Below, piece by piece: positions 22,501-32,074 of a stretch of 64,000 bases of DNA. The first letter of the stretch is position 1. Each line of letters opens with the position of its first letter. Position numbers and translations under genes: made by a program. The notes beneath the pieces were generated by a model. The model had not been told where the DNA came from, searched no databases, and worked only from the letters and a program-made list of their open reading frames with translations. The stretch comes from Microvelia longipes (lineage: Eukaryota; Arthropoda; Insecta; Hemiptera; Veliidae): contig JACMZG010001913.1 of NCBI GenBank assembly GCA_018340805.1, positions 9,570,354 through 9,634,353 on the forward strand. The letters run 5' to 3'.

Positions 22501-25047
22501 AGTCTTTAACATAAGTTATCTGCATAGGAAACCCTCTTTGACACTCCTGCAAAATCCCTTTACAATACAAACCTATTCAAAACACCATCAAAAATATCAT
22601 TTTTTTGCAAATCCTGAAAAAAAATCAAAATACCCAAACCAAAAAATTGGGAATTATCCTTAACCCAAACAAACCCCCTCACACCCCAAAAACCAAATTA
22701 ATACCAAAATTAATAAATAAAATAAAAATAAAGACGGCACAAATCACCCCAAATCAATAAATAAAATATGCCCGGTATACTTTTGCCAATAAAGAACTGT
22801 TTAAAAAACATAAGTATTGACATAGTTATCCTATTTTATGCTCTATACACTTATAGAAAATTTTTGTGGGGAAAAACTAAACCTTACCCGTTCAAAATTA
22901 ACNGATGTCGACATATGGCTTTGATCACAAGTGGCTGATGAATCAATGAATGGCGAACCTAAGAAGAAGAAAAAAAGAAGAATAAAGATAAGCAGAACCA
23001 AGGTAATAGTTTTTTTTATTAAATTAATATCTAAACCAAGTAGATCTAAACGAATGTGATTTCTGTCAGACATGCATGTAATTCACATTTTTTCCACCAG
23101 GAAGTTGTTTCCGCGATCTTGTTTTACCCTTGTAAATATTGGACTCAACATTTTTAGGGCTACAAAGATAAACTTCGAAAACCTTATACTTTCTGTCAAG
23201 CGTCTGTCTGTCCGATTTCACATCACCGAAACTATGATAGCTAGAAAGTTGAAATTTGGTACATATGTATAACTATTTTATCCAACAACAGGAAAAATAT
23301 AGCCCAACTATCTTGCATGCACACTTGACAATTTATGAGCGAATGTGCACATTTGCAAAAAATTCATATTTTTTTTTCTTATCGCTTTCCTTTTTGTATA
23401 AAATATTTATAATTTGTGTAATAGTTATGTTTTGTCACATCCAATAGAGCTTTTTAAGTGATTCTTTAAATACACACAAAGTTCTCTGTCTGTATGTGTG
23501 TCTGTTATCATCGTCCCAGTTTATTATGCTAAGAGTTGAAACTTTGTACAAAAACCTGTACAAACACTGTAGTTGTGCCATTCAGAAAATAACCCGAATG
23601 GCACGTCATTAACCAACATTAATGACTTAAGTGAAAATTTTGAAAAATCATAAAACGCAGAAAAATTATGTGGTCTGATTGAGAACTAGCACACATCTAG
23701 CCATGTATAAGACTAACATATGTGCCAAGTTTCATCTCATTATCAGTTATTAAAAATTGGGTAAAAGTATATACTTTTATGTAATAAATGAGTACACCAC
23801 GTTTTGTTTCAATACAACAACTACGTCCATGATTTTTGTTGGATAGAAAAAATTAAGCTGCATCGCTGACCTAATCAGCTGACTAAGCTGAGCGTGACCT
23901 GGATATGTGACCGTTGAGAATTAAACGGATGCATTTAATATCTGAGTATAAGTGAAGGGACTCTAGAGATATGTTTAGTATAAGTATTTGATGAGAGCGA
24001 GGATGATCCAAGGAGGATGAGCATAGTGAATCCAATGTGAAGAGGAATAGTTCCTAGGTACCCCATACCCACTCTTTTGCTCTACTTACCTTTTTATATT
24101 TTTGCCAGTGATAAGTGTTTTTATTTCTCCTCATTTATTCTGTAGTTGTATTGGAAAAGTATTGTGTTTGCAAAAAAATCCGAAACCGGTGATGTCACCT
24201 AAATTATCCATTACAGGTGTTTACATTTCCATTACAGCATATAGACCTGGCTTTGTGAATCCTCTAGACCTGTGCTTTGTGACTCCCTCTAGACCTGTGT
24301 TTTTGATCCCTCTAACATCTTTTGTGAACTCCCTCTAGACATGTTCTTTGTGACTCCCTCTAGACCTTGTGCTTTGTGAATCCCTCTGACCTGTGTTAAG
24401 TGAATCCTCTAGACCTGTTCTTTGTGAATCCTCAGACTGGCTTTGTGAATCCCTCTAGACCTGTGCTAAGTGAATCCCTCTAGACCTGTGCTTTGTGAAT
24501 CCCTCTCCAGACATGTTCTTTGTGACTCCCTCTAGACCTGTGCTTTGTGAATCCCTCTAGACCTGTGCTAAGTGAATCCCTCTAGACCTGTTCTTTGTGA
24601 ATCCCTCTAGACCTGTGCTTTGTGAATCCCTCTAGACCTGTGCTAAGTGAATCCCTCTAGACCTGTTCTTTGTGTATCTCTCTAGACATGTTCTTTGTGA
24701 CTCCCTCTAGACCTGTGCTTTGTGAATCCCTCTAGACATGTTCTTTGTGACTCCCTCTAGACCTGTTCTTTGTGAATCCCTCTATACCTGTGCTTTGTGA
24801 CTCCCTCTAGACCTGTGCTTTGTGACTCCCTCTAGACCTGTACTTTGTGACTCTCTTTAGACCGGTGCTCTAATTAATTTTAATTAAAATTTGTATCTCT
24901 GTCTAAGGGATTATGTATTTGCTTTGTTTTCTAGAAATGAATGCAAGCACTTCATTTGCAGTGGAAGAAGATGAGGAAGCACCTGCTGAAGAATCAACTA
25001 AAAAGAAGAAGAAAAAGAAGAGTAAACATGCAGAAGAAGATGCTTAG
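7278..25047 (+). CDS. Nop56: Nucleolar protein 56 (box C/D snoRNP core protein)
   Basis: Nop56 joins fibrillarin, Nop58 and the 15.5K protein on box C/D snoRNAs in the nucleolus, where the complex 2'-O-methylates and helps process pre-rRNA. Coding exons: 7278-7280 (ATG only), 9997-10204, 11432-11590, 12151-12349, 13583-13770, 18360-18612, 19656-19804, 20660-20878, 24935-25047. They join in frame with GT-AG borders into 496 residues, the usual size for insect Nop56. The N-terminus '[17 protein letters not shown]' is the NOP5NT domain (about 2-70). The coiled-coil NOSIC region is about 160-215. The Nop RNA-binding domain is about 255-400, with '[15 protein letters not shown]' and '[18 protein letters not shown]'. 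The C-terminus has two lysine-rich blocks, typical of nucleolar proteins. Introns are filled with repeats. Identity is very secure; the optional exon at 22932-23002 is uncertain. Confidence 0.97.
7537..9714. repeat. 2.2-kb segment bounded by an inverted repeat (Nop56 intron 1)
   Basis: The left 'ggtcagcgtagag' + 'tgttccgactcccacc' is mirrored at the right by 'ggtgggagtcggaacac' + 'ctctacgctgacc', within ATGAG...CTCAT outer bases. It may be a DNA transposon of about 2.2 kb or two separate inverted insertions. I see no transposase frame inside. The 8294-8780 foldback lies within it. Confidence 0.45.
8294..8780. mobile_element. Foldback MITE 'TAAGGCGCGG', copy 1
   Basis: Near-perfect palindrome with arms of about 235 bp: 'taaggcgcggtcgaatatcc' on the left against 'ggatattcgatcgcgcctta' on the right, centred near 8530. 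The other copies are 14781-15256 and 54226-54688. The ends suggest a TA or TAA target. No coding capacity. Confidence 0.8.
10205..11431. other. Nop56 intron 2 contents
   Basis: It holds an AT-rich segment ending near 10462 in 'aaataaataaataataaa', resembling a LINE 3' end. It also holds a small hairpin at about 10778-10812 (agggtttc ... gaaaccct) and a 5' fragment of repeat E at about 11085-11215. No snoRNA with both C and D boxes was found. Confidence 0.45.
12420..12955. repeat. Tandem array, about 117-bp unit, about 5 copies (Nop56 intron 4)
   Basis: The phrase 'cattgtcattaaaactatag' or a close variant recurs at about 12473, 12589, 12707, 12825 and 12921, giving spacings of 116, 118, 118 and 96. 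Units 3 and 4 are almost identical, which points to recent duplication. Confidence 0.85.
13086..13159. repeat. Two adjacent perfect hairpins (Nop56 intron 4)
   Basis: 'gaggtcactg' / 'cagtgacctc' forms the first. 'gttgtcgcatcgattgac' / 'gtcaatcgatgtgatgggacaac' forms the second, around a 4-nt loop with small mismatches. They are 2-3 bases apart. Either foldback remnants or a structured intronic RNA; nothing more can be seen. Confidence 0.55.
13925..14086 (+). pseudogene. LINE reverse-transcriptase C-terminal tail
   Basis: The frame reads '[16 protein letters not shown]', then '[20 protein letters not shown]', matching the last segment of CR1/jockey-type reverse transcriptases (FNxLP ... FKxxLxxxLLxxxFYS). 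It ends abruptly at the TTAA foldback that starts at 14087. A second copy is at 15748. Confidence 0.6.
14087..14444. mobile_element. Foldback MITE with TTAA target duplication
   Basis: Arms of about 170 bp mirror each other: 'cccgcaaagagtggggg' on the left and 'cccccactctttgcggg' on the right. TTAA lies immediately outside both ends (14087-14090, 14441-14444), the target signature of piggyBac-type elements. It has no coding capacity and interrupts a LINE fragment in Nop56 intron 5. Confidence 0.75.
14781..15256. mobile_element. Foldback MITE 'TAAGGCGCGG', copy 2, 3' end lost
   Basis: Same palindrome as 8294-8780. The left terminus is intact at 14781; the right arm stops after 'gttctagaagg', so about the last 23 bp are missing. 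Lies in Nop56 intron 5. Confidence 0.75.
15590..15690. repeat. (TA)n microsatellite
   Basis: Mostly TA dinucleotides with ATA interruptions, in Nop56 intron 5. Confidence 0.9.
15748..15947 (+). pseudogene. LINE reverse-transcriptase C-terminal tail, second copy
   Basis: Reads '[20 protein letters not shown]', an in-frame stop, then '[20 protein letters not shown]' to a stop near 15947. It is clearly related to 13925-14086 but shares no flanks, so it is an independent insertion of the same LINE family. Confidence 0.6.
15948..16749. other. Non-coding remainder of Nop56 intron 5
   Basis: Contains at about 16090-16145 a segment ('gagctggctttcaaccgtta', 'catcatcagtgcc') related to the foldback at 43316-43610. 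Otherwise AT-rich with nothing recognised. Confidence 0.4.
16767..18076 (-). mobile_element. 5'-truncated LINE with poly(A) tail and 17-bp target duplication
   Basis: The direct repeat 'agcttgatacatacatg' at 16750-16766 and 18077-18093 flanks the element exactly. On the minus strand it ends in a poly(A) tail (T-run at 16767-16782). The coding part, about 18076-17708, reads '[15 protein letters not shown]', then '[20 protein letters not shown]', the C-terminal end of a non-LTR retrotransposon ORF2 downstream of RNase H. One missing A in 'ttgaaaacatt' near 17740 shifts the frame; the other frame continues to a stop near 17600. The 3' UTR is A-rich. It is a dead, fairly recent insertion in Nop56 intron 5. 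Confidence 0.85.
18170..18340. repeat. Interspersed repeat shared with 49770-49890
   Basis: Both places share 'cactagagaccagcac', 'cgtatac'/'tgtatac' and 'cttctgacattytatamctay'. Orientation is the same. It ends about 20 bp before Nop56 exon 6. Family unknown. Confidence 0.5.
18754..18925. mobile_element. Small foldback MITE, about 170 bp (Nop56 intron 6)
   Basis: The terminal inverted repeat 'tatgacatacggttaaaatc' / 'gatctaaccgtatgtcata' extends inward through 'agttgacagc' / 'gctgtcaact'. TA lies at both outer ends. Non-coding. Confidence 0.65.
19149..19320. repeat. Tandem array, about 43-bp unit, 4 copies
   Basis: Repeats of 'tgtactaatttttatgtaat' followed by 'agtataattattacatg'. The last unit is shortened. 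In Nop56 intron 6. Confidence 0.75.
19518..19588. repeat. (TA)n microsatellite
   Basis: TA dinucleotides with two AATATATA breaks, 67 bp before Nop56 exon 7. Confidence 0.9.
20115..20370 (+). repeat. tRNA-derived SINE (Nop56 intron 7)
   Basis: A-box-like 'gtggtgtagtggttttggta' near 20124 and B-box 'gggttcaattcc' near 20199 have tRNA spacing widened by an insertion. The tail holds 'aggcaaatttaggaccctat'. The two promoter boxes in order support a tRNA-derived SINE. Confidence 0.6.
20405..20600. repeat. Interspersed repeat shared with 43925-44095
   Basis: Shared order: 'acggctcctctgt' / 'acggctcttctgt', 'aaaatacct', 'acaatactatctt'-type words, then 'gggagt'/'gggagc'. Family unknown; ends about 60 bp before Nop56 exon 8. 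Confidence 0.4.
21140..21385. repeat. Tandem array, about 45-55-bp unit (Nop56 intron 8)
   Basis: Five to six decayed copies of 'acagaatattttaaattaat' + 'ctctttattaattatacaat'. Confidence 0.75.
21601..22404. mobile_element. Non-autonomous DNA transposon, about 800 bp, copy 1
   Basis: Terminal inverted repeats 'taaagtaatatataaacc' and 'ggtttatatattacttta' define the ends. The flanking 8 bp (gtactaag, gtgctaag) differ by one base and may be a target duplication. Interior sequence ('ttgtcagacctgacgtgtag', 'caccagggagttggctc') matches 48731-49625. No transposase frame. Confidence 0.7.
22553..22812 (+). repeat. LINE 3' end, second copy of the 2970-3248 family
   Basis: Nearly the same A/C-rich sequence and ending ('acttttgccaataaagaact' then A-rich) as at 2970-3248, with small indels. 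5'-truncated and non-coding. Confidence 0.7.
22932..23002 (+). pseudogene. Nop56: Probable Nop56 cassette exon, one base out of frame
   Basis: After the acceptor 'cacaag' the sequence, entered with the single base A left from exon 8, reads [15 protein letters not shown] and ends at a donor 'gtaata'. Acidic-then-lysine content fits the Nop56 tail. As written the exon is 71 nt and would put the last exon into a frame with an immediate stop (AAA TGA). One more A in the run near 22970-22976 would make it 72 nt and read through into exon 24935-25047. Skipping it also keeps frame. So it is either a sequencing or assembly slip in a homopolymer (an N lies at 22903), a poison exon, or a decayed exon. 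Confidence 0.5.
23020..23475. mobile_element. Partial copy of the 800-bp transposon family
   Basis: Contains 'taatatctaaaccaagtag', 'ttctgtcagacatgcatgta', 'ccaccaggaagttg' and 'ttgtcacatccaatagag' in the same order as 21601-22404 and 48731-49625, with part of the middle and the right terminus missing. Confidence 0.55.
23478..24090 (+). repeat. Repeat 'E', 3' two-thirds
   Basis: Order as in the family: 'gtctgtatgtgtgtctgtta', 'attatgctaagagttgaaac', 'aagtttcatctcattatcag', then 'gaggatgagcatagtgaatc' and 'ggtaccccataccc'. Diverged from the other copies. Confidence 0.6.
24245..24872. repeat. 25-bp minisatellite, about 25 copies (Nop56 intron 8)
   Basis: Unit 'ctctagacctgtgctttgtg' + 'aatcc', with recurring variants (acatgttctttgtgactcc; gctaagtgaatcc). 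The array begins right after a 5' fragment of repeat E (24100-24244) and ends 62 bp before the last Nop56 exon. Confidence 0.9.
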
Positions 25048-25233
25048 TTTTTTATTAATTTTATATTATTTTTTATAAATTACTGAAAAGGACTGGTCAA
25101 GTCCAGTCTCTCTCTCCATTATTATATTTTCTTAACTTGTTAAAAGTTATATATGAAGGTATTTTAATCCTAACTAATATTTTCTTTTTGGTAATTACTA
25201 TAAAAGAAAATAACGATTATTGATGAAGTCTAA

Positions 25234-25239
25234 AATAAA
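25234..25239 (+). promoter_or_regulatory. Nop56 polyadenylation signal
   Basis: AATAAA lies 187 bp after the Nop56 stop codon; it is the first good hexamer downstream. Confidence 0.55.
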
Positions 25240-25396
25240 TATTTGGAGGATTTTTCAAAATTTATGACTTGTTTGATAAGGTATGAATTGCCTTTACTAA
25301 TACTGATAAAAACTGAAAGAAATATTTAAAAAAATCTAGTTTATAACTGTTATATTATATTATTATAAGAGCATTAGTAAGTTCTTTGATTATTTT

Positions 25397-25522
25397 GCTG
25401 ATAGCTCAGATGGCTAGAGCGCCAGGCCTTTTCAAGGTTACTTGAGGATATATCTCTTGTCTTAAGGTTGCCGAAGTTCAAATCTCAATCAGGTTGGGTT
25501 TTTGCACTAAATTCCGAGCCTA
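25397..25522 (+). repeat. tRNA-derived SINE
   Basis: Clear A box 'tagctcagatggctagagcg' and B box 'agttcaaatctc'. The tRNA-like part is interrupted by an extra loop. A MITE starts at 25523, apparently inserted in or at the end of the SINE. Confidence 0.65.
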
Positions 25523-25916
25523 CAGTCTATCGACTACTTTAAAAATCTTGACAGGTCAGTTTAGGCACCGCTGATTCTTAAGAAAAAAAAATCCCTTCAA
25601 GAAGGGAGCGGGAAAAAAATATGTAAACAAATCAGGTTATTTTATATGTATTTTCTTGGCGATGTTTTTTTTTTCATTTCTTTTGTATAGTTTTATTTTG
25701 AAATATCATTTTTAATATTAATTTAAAAACGATGTAAACGAAAGAAGAACCATAAACAAAGTGAACGATTGCCAGGAAGAAAGTTATTTCCCTATAGCGG
25801 TTATGGTGGTAGGGATTCTTTCTCTTTTTAAGTGAGGGTTTGGCAGCGGCTTCTCTGATTGGTCAATCCCCAAAATACTTATGACCTTGGGGATTTTTAA
25901 ACTAAACGATAGACTG
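25523..25916. mobile_element. MITE 'CAGTCTATCG', copy 1
   Basis: Begins CAGTCTATCG and ends CGATAGACTG with TA outside on both sides, as in Tc1/mariner-type MITEs. Interior 'aatcaggttattttat' and 'ggcagcggcttctctgattg' recurs at 28694-29096 and 42395-42793. Confidence 0.8.
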
Positions 25917-26333
25917 TAATGATGTTGCCTTCACATAAAAATGATATGAGAAAACTCCATTTACTCTCTAGAAGTAGAGTTAGACAGACAAAGTCTAACT
26001 CTACTAGTAGTTTAGTCTAAGTCTACACAGGTCTCTAACTAGTAATAGTAGTTGTAAGAGTGGGAAGTTAAAGCCTGGTGAGTAGACCACACCTTTGTTA
26101 CCACACAGGTGCGGCAGCCAAGAGGCTCGATACCTTTTATTTTTATATAAGTTTTATGAAAAAATGTATTTACTTTTATTTGTTTATGTAAAAAATAATG
26201 TAATATTATGTTTTATATTGGTATTTTTATGTTTAAACACAAAGGAATCTTAAATATAACTCCTGTTTTACTGAATCTTTGTTTTTTTATTGCTTCTAAA
26301 TTTTTACTTTTTCCTCATTGGTAAATAAAAGAA

Positions 26334-27392
26334 CTGGGTACGGGGTACCTCGGAACTTTTCCTCATTACATCGGATTCGCTCCGCTTTATCCTTCTAGCT
26401 TCGGTCTTGCTTCGCTCGTCCTCAGAAATATCGCCAAATTTATATTATAACATGCTTTTGGACTCGCTTAGCTCGTCTTTAGATAATAAATGCATCCGTA
26501 TCATTCTCAGCGATCACCCATACAGCACTGACCACGCTCAATGCTCCTTAATTTTTATGATCCAACAAATTCATGGATATAATTGTCGTATTGAAACGAA
26601 TCTTAGTGTACAATATGTAATAATATACACTTTTAATTTCAACTCAATTGGACCCTTTTCCATTTTTTTGAAAATGTTCACTAATCATTCAATAAAAATT
26701 GAACTAATGCTGATAATGAGATGAAACTTACAAATATGTTAGTCTTATATGCCAAATCTCAATTCGATCGCATCATTTTATGATTTTTCAAAATTATTGC
26801 TGAGTCATTATTGCGGGTTAATGACATCATAAAAAAATTATTTTCCGAATAGCACAACAACAGCAATAGACTGATTTTTGTACAAAATTTCAACTCTCTA
26901 GCATAATTACACTGGGCGCTACAATGATAACAGACACACATACATAAAGACAACTTTGCAAAAACCACTCAGGATGTGGCCGGACAGAGTCTGGAGCAAA
27001 CCCTAAACCAGAGGTTGAGTTTCACGTAGGCAGTAATAGCCAGCTTTGATGAGCTTGAATTAAAGGGAGTGAAATTATTGGGGCCCAACTACCTATTTAA
27101 GATTATTAAGGGGACTTCAACAAGAATCAATTATAAATCGGGAAAGTGGAGAGAAGGGTCCGAAGCCGATCATAGACTGGGGGCTAGGAGGCGGAAAAGC
27201 GCCACTGAAGGTGTGGCGACAGCCCCACTCTTCAGGGAAGTAGATGGGGGCAAGTGGCGATCTGACCAAACCTTACTGTGATAGCGTCACAAGGAGGCCT
27301 TAAAAATGCCTGAAACGGATAATTCTGGTTTTGGATTTTTTTTACAAACACAATACTTTTCCTATATACCTACAGTATAAATGAGGAAAAAT
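26334..27392 (-). repeat. Repeat 'E', reversed near full-length copy
   Basis: Starts 'gggtacggggtacctcggaa' and ends 'acagtataaatgaggaaaa', the reverse of the E order. Around 26985-27270 it holds extra GC-richer sequence ('gtggccggacagagtctgg' to 'gtggcgatctgacc') that looks inserted. Confidence 0.65.
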
Positions 27393-28061
27393 AAAAAGAT
27401 GGATCAGGACACGTGTCTTTAGAGCACGCCCACTGGAGGGTTGTACTATGTTCATCCTGTGATATCACCCAAGTGCATGCAGGTATTCTTTTCTTTCCTA
27501 AGTTGGACGACTGCTGCTTCTATTAAAACAGCTATTATCATGTAGGAAGATATAGCACGAGGAGTATAGTTACCATTGGTAATAATTTTACTGTTTTTTA
27601 CTTCGTTAAATTGACAATAGATAGATCTATACATCCTTTGTAAATCTATAGGTGAGTAACAATAAAAAAAAGTGATATAAAATTGGGTTCTTTTGATACA
27701 ACCACAATAAAAAAAGAAATTTTATTAATACAATTAAATTTAATTAAAAAATGACTAGTTTTCTTTATATATGTCTAACAAAAATAATTTATTAATTTAA
27801 ATTAGAGTTCCTGTATAGGTTCTTCAGTTAACATGTAAGCACTATGATTTTAATTAGAGTTCCCTTATAGTTTCTTCAATTTACATATAAGTACTCTAAT
27901 TTTAATTATAGTTCTTACATAGCTCCTTAATTTACACACAAGTATTCAAATTTTGTTTGGAGGATCTATATAGGTGTTTTAATTTATATATTAAATTTTA
28001 AGATATATAATTTAACCCAAATTTTAACTAGAGCTTTTATACAGGTTCTCTAATTTACGTA

Positions 28062-28569
28062 TAGACCAAGAGCCCAGGGGTGTTTTGTTAATAAAAAGTG
28101 TAATGGCTGGAACCGGTCTCAATTTTAAGTAAATACCTTCCTGAACAAGGATCTGCAATTCTGCTGATGGGTGTCCCAGGCAGAACGCACTTTACAGGTC
28201 AAATTTATCACCCAAGTTAATAAAAATAATAATAATAATGGCTGGAAACGGGTTTAATTTTTCGTAAATACCTTCCTGAACAAGGATCTGCAATTCTACC
28301 GACTCGTATCGGATGGGCGCCCCAGGCAGAACGCACTTTACAGGTCAAATTTACCTTCCTGAACAAGGATCTGCAATTCTGCTAACTCGTATCGGATGGG
28401 TGTCCCAGGCAGAACCTTTGACTCCTAAAGTGCGTTCTGCCTGGGACACCCATCCGATACGAGTCGGCAGAATTGGAGATCCTTGTTCAGGAAGGTATTT
28501 ACGAAAAATTAAACCCGTTTCCAGCCATTACACTTTTTATTAACAAAACACCCCTGGGCTCTTGGTCTA
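28062..28569. mobile_element. Foldback MITE 'TAGACCAAGAGCCCAGGGG', copy 1
   Basis: Outer arms 'tagaccaagagcccagggg' and 'cccctgggctcttggtcta' are perfect mirrors. The inside contains direct duplications of 'aaggatctgcaattctgc' and 'gtcccaggcagaac', giving a compound foldback. Second copy 59666-60070. Confidence 0.8.
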
Positions 28570-28693
28570 ATATATTTAATCTAATTTTAATTAGAGTTCC
28601 TATGTAGGTATTTTAAATTAAATATAAGTACTCAAATTTTTATTAGAGCTCCTTTACATGGCAATTTTATTTTAATATAGGTCCTCTACTTTA

Positions 28694-29096
28694 CAGTCTA
28701 TCGTTTAGTTTAAAAATCTTGACAGGTCAGTTTAGACATCCCTGATTCTTAAGAAAAAAATCCCTGCATGAAGGGAGCGGGAAAAAACTATGTAAACAAA
28801 TCAGGTTATTTTATTCATACTTTCTTGGCGATGTTTTTTTACATTTCTTTTGTGTAGTTTTATTTTAAAATATCATTGTTAAGATTAATTTGAAAGTAGT
28901 TTTCAATACAATGTAATCAAAAGAAGAACCACAAACAAAGTGAACGATTGCCGGGAAGAAGGTTTTTTCCCTACAGCGGTTATTGTGGTAGGGATTTTTT
29001 TCTCTTTTTAAGTGAGAGGTTGGCAGCGGCTTCTCTGATTGGTTAATCCCTAAAATGCTCATGACCTTGGGGATTTTTAAAGTAAACGATAGACTG
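28694..29096. mobile_element. MITE 'CAGTCTATCG', copy 2
   Basis: Intact ends CAGTCTATCGTTTAGTTT and CGATAGACTG with TA flanks; same interior as 25523-25916. Inserted in the degenerate satellite. Confidence 0.8.
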
Positions 29097-29640
29097 TACA
29101 TATAGGTACTCTAATTTTAATTATAATTCTAATATAATTCTTTAATTTACATGTAAGTACTCTGATTTTTATTATAGTTTTCCACAAAATTATTTCCTTA
29201 ATAATAGTTCCTATAAAGGTACTGTATTCTTGTTTCAATTTTAGTTCTTAAATTGTTATTCCTATATAGGTGTTTTCAATTTACAAATAGATATTCCAGT
29301 TTTCATTATAGTTCCTATAAAGGTACTATTATTTTACATATATGTATTCTAGTTTCAATAATAGTTCCTATATAGGTATTTACATAAAAGTGTTCTCAAT
29401 TAACAAATAGATATTATAGTATTGTATAATATTGTTTTTATTTAGATATTATAGTTCCTATAAAGGTACTATTATTTTACATATATGAATTCTAGTTACA
29501 TTAATAGTTCCTACATTGTTATTCCTATATAGGTATTTACATATAGGTGTTTTCAATTAACAAATAGATATTCTAGTTTTAATTATAGTTCCTATATAGG
29601 CTCTTTAATTTACATATCTATAATCAAATTTACACATAAG

Positions 29641-30800
29641 TAGTCTTATTTATATTATTAAATATTTTAATTATTAAATTTGTTGTAATAAATAATTTAT
29701 GGTTAAAATAAGTAAATAAAATTAATGATAAAGTAAGACGTTGCTCTCCATTTTCCATTTCATGGTTAGCTTTTAATAAAATAGAAAATAAAGAAACTAA
29801 AATATATATTATTTGATACTTCCGAGTTTTGCAGATTAGTATACTACAGTTTCAGATGTAGCATTGCATTTACATTTCCTAGGTGTCTCTCACACAATTA
29901 TATTGTGTCAACTAAAATATGTTGCAAGTAAAGTTAGGGTTAAAATTGTACACCCTCAAAATGTAACAACCCCAAAATGTCACAGCTCAAAAATTTTAAA
30001 CCTTATTTTAGTCTAGTATTGGAGATTTTGACGGGGGGTTCAAAAAATTCCCTCCTGCCTTGGCAAAAATCAGTTTTTGCCCTTTAGCAGCATATCTATC
30101 GGTTTTATTTAAAAAAAATGTTTACAAGCTCTTTTTTGTACTTGCAACAAGTGGTTTCTTTAATCATCATCCTTCCAGTAGAATGAGAGAACCAACAGTT
30201 AACATTTTCCCGAAAATACAATAATAATCACTAATTTAAACCCCTAAAGACACAAACACCTTAAAATTTAATGTTTTTCCATTTTATTATGTTTAACATA
30301 CAGACTGACTTATAAATAAAGCTCATTCTTTTAAACTACAGGTAATATAGAATTTTTCTAGAGAAAGAGAACCTCACAGCTATTGTATATGATGATTTAA
30401 TGTTTGCAAGGGGTAGAAGATTAAATTATGTTAGAACAATCAATTCTTACTATTATATGTCAAATATTGATTGATTATATACGAGATCTACAGGATTGTC
30501 TTTAACTGGAACAAATCTATATTACCTACAATTTGCTTGATTCTCCTTGGTTTTTAAGTCTGCCTATATTTTAAATGTGACATACTTGAAAAACACTGGT
30601 GACGGACATAAGTCCAACCACTATGTTTCTATTATCTGTAGCCGTTTAAAAGCAATGTTTAATATAAATAAAGAACATTTTATTATTATTATTACTTGAA
30701 AAACATACAAATGTATGGTTTTTTGTGTTTTCAGGATATAATTTTAGATATAGTTTGTTGTATTTTTGGTAGCACTGTAATTATTAGATCTCTGTTCTAC
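29641..30800. other. Intergenic non-coding stretch
   Basis: At about 29815-29920 it carries sequence related to the foldback at 41780-42235 ('tagcattgcatttacatttc', 'caattatattgtgtcaac'). At 30540-30695 a segment ending in (ATT)n looks like a LINE 3' tail. The rest is unassigned. Confidence 0.4.
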
Positions 30801-31132
<332 letters not shown>

Positions 31133-31949
31133 GCCCCACTCCTGGGTCCAAATCTTGCCTTGCCATATCATTAACGATTTTTTTCCAACGTAAATTGGCT
31201 AGCATTTTTTAACTTAAAAAAATAATCCTTTATTAAAAAAAAAAAGTACAAAATTGTTAACTATATTATGATGGAATTAATTCCCACTTTAGGATGGTGT
31301 CCTGTGCTGTGGAATGTGAGTTTAGTTTCTTTTACTGAGGTTGAATTTTGATATAGGTAGCATTGAAATACACAAAATTAAAAATAAATGATAACAAAAA
31401 TAAATCATGGTAATTCTAGTGCCCATGTTTTGTGTGGTGGATATACTCAGGAAAAATTGTATTATCAGAATTAAAGAAGTTAAAAGTTGTTTTCTTAAAA
31501 AAAAGAAAAAATCATAAAAAACACTCAAATATTTTTGTAAAGTACTGTTTGATAAGTAAGTACTTTCACAACCACCCCCCTTCCATATAGTCAACTAGTA
31601 ATATTTACAGTATACTATTAAATAATAATAATGCCCTTTTTAGGCCCTTTAGGCCGTTCAGGGTATTCGCCCTGCGGAAACCACCTTGGGTGGGTCACAT
31701 CTACTTTGCTTTTACATCAAATTCCATTCATAAAAACTGAGAGCATAGCCCGGGGTGTTAACCCTGGACCTCCGGTGCTAAAGTCCAGTACTATACGACT
31801 GCGGTTACGGAGGCAGATGTACAGTACACTATTATCAAATTTAAAATGTTTCAACTACATCAAATTTTTGGAATGTTGTCTGAATCAAATACATATCAAT
31901 ACAAATAAAAAGGGTAATGGGTACATTAGAACAACCACCGGAAAAACTA
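31133..31949. other. Unassigned stretch downstream of Cdk5
   Basis: 31640-31830 is GC-richer than its surroundings and open in one + frame, but no motif, start context or splice pattern supports a gene. Confidence 0.35.
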
Positions 31950-32033
31950 AGGCCCGTATTCAAAGACATTTTCCTAACATTCTCCTTAAGGAACAAGGAG
32001 AATGTTAGGAAGATGTCTTTGAATACGGGCCTA
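31950..32033. repeat. Near-perfect 84-bp hairpin
   Basis: 'ggcccgtattcaaagacatt' is mirrored by 'atgtctttgaatacgggcc', with an inner stem 'cctaacattctcctt' / 'aaggagaatgttagg'. Likely a tiny foldback MITE. It begins about 35 bp beyond the presumed Cdk5 polyadenylation signal. Confidence 0.75.
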
Positions 32034-32068
32034 AATCTTCATAACAATAATTACTGACGTCTACACAG

Positions 32069-32074
32069 TTTATT
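32069..32074 (-). promoter_or_regulatory. Cdk5 polyadenylation signal
   Basis: AATAAA on the minus strand, about 155 bp after the Cdk5 stop. Confidence 0.5.

Larger units (their letters stand above)
27790..29640. repeat. Degenerate satellite, about 52-bp unit, split by two MITEs
   Basis: Units of the type 'agttcctatataggtacttt' + 'aatttacatataagtactct' + 'aattttaattat' recur at 51-52-bp steps in 27790-28061, 28570-28693 and 29097-29640. MITEs at 28062-28569 and 28694-29096 interrupt it, so the array is older than both. Confidence 0.75.

Noticed and set aside
22843..23073. Minus-strand frame over the Nop56 cassette region
   Set aside because: It is antisense to the lysine-rich exon and contains the N at 22903; it has no features of its own.
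24245..24872. CRISPR-like array
   Set aside because: Repeats are contiguous with no unique spacers and lie in a eukaryotic intron; this is a minisatellite.
31631..32008. 125-codon + strand frame as a gene
   Set aside because: It runs into the 31950 hairpin, shows no family motif, and lies next to the Cdk5 3' end.
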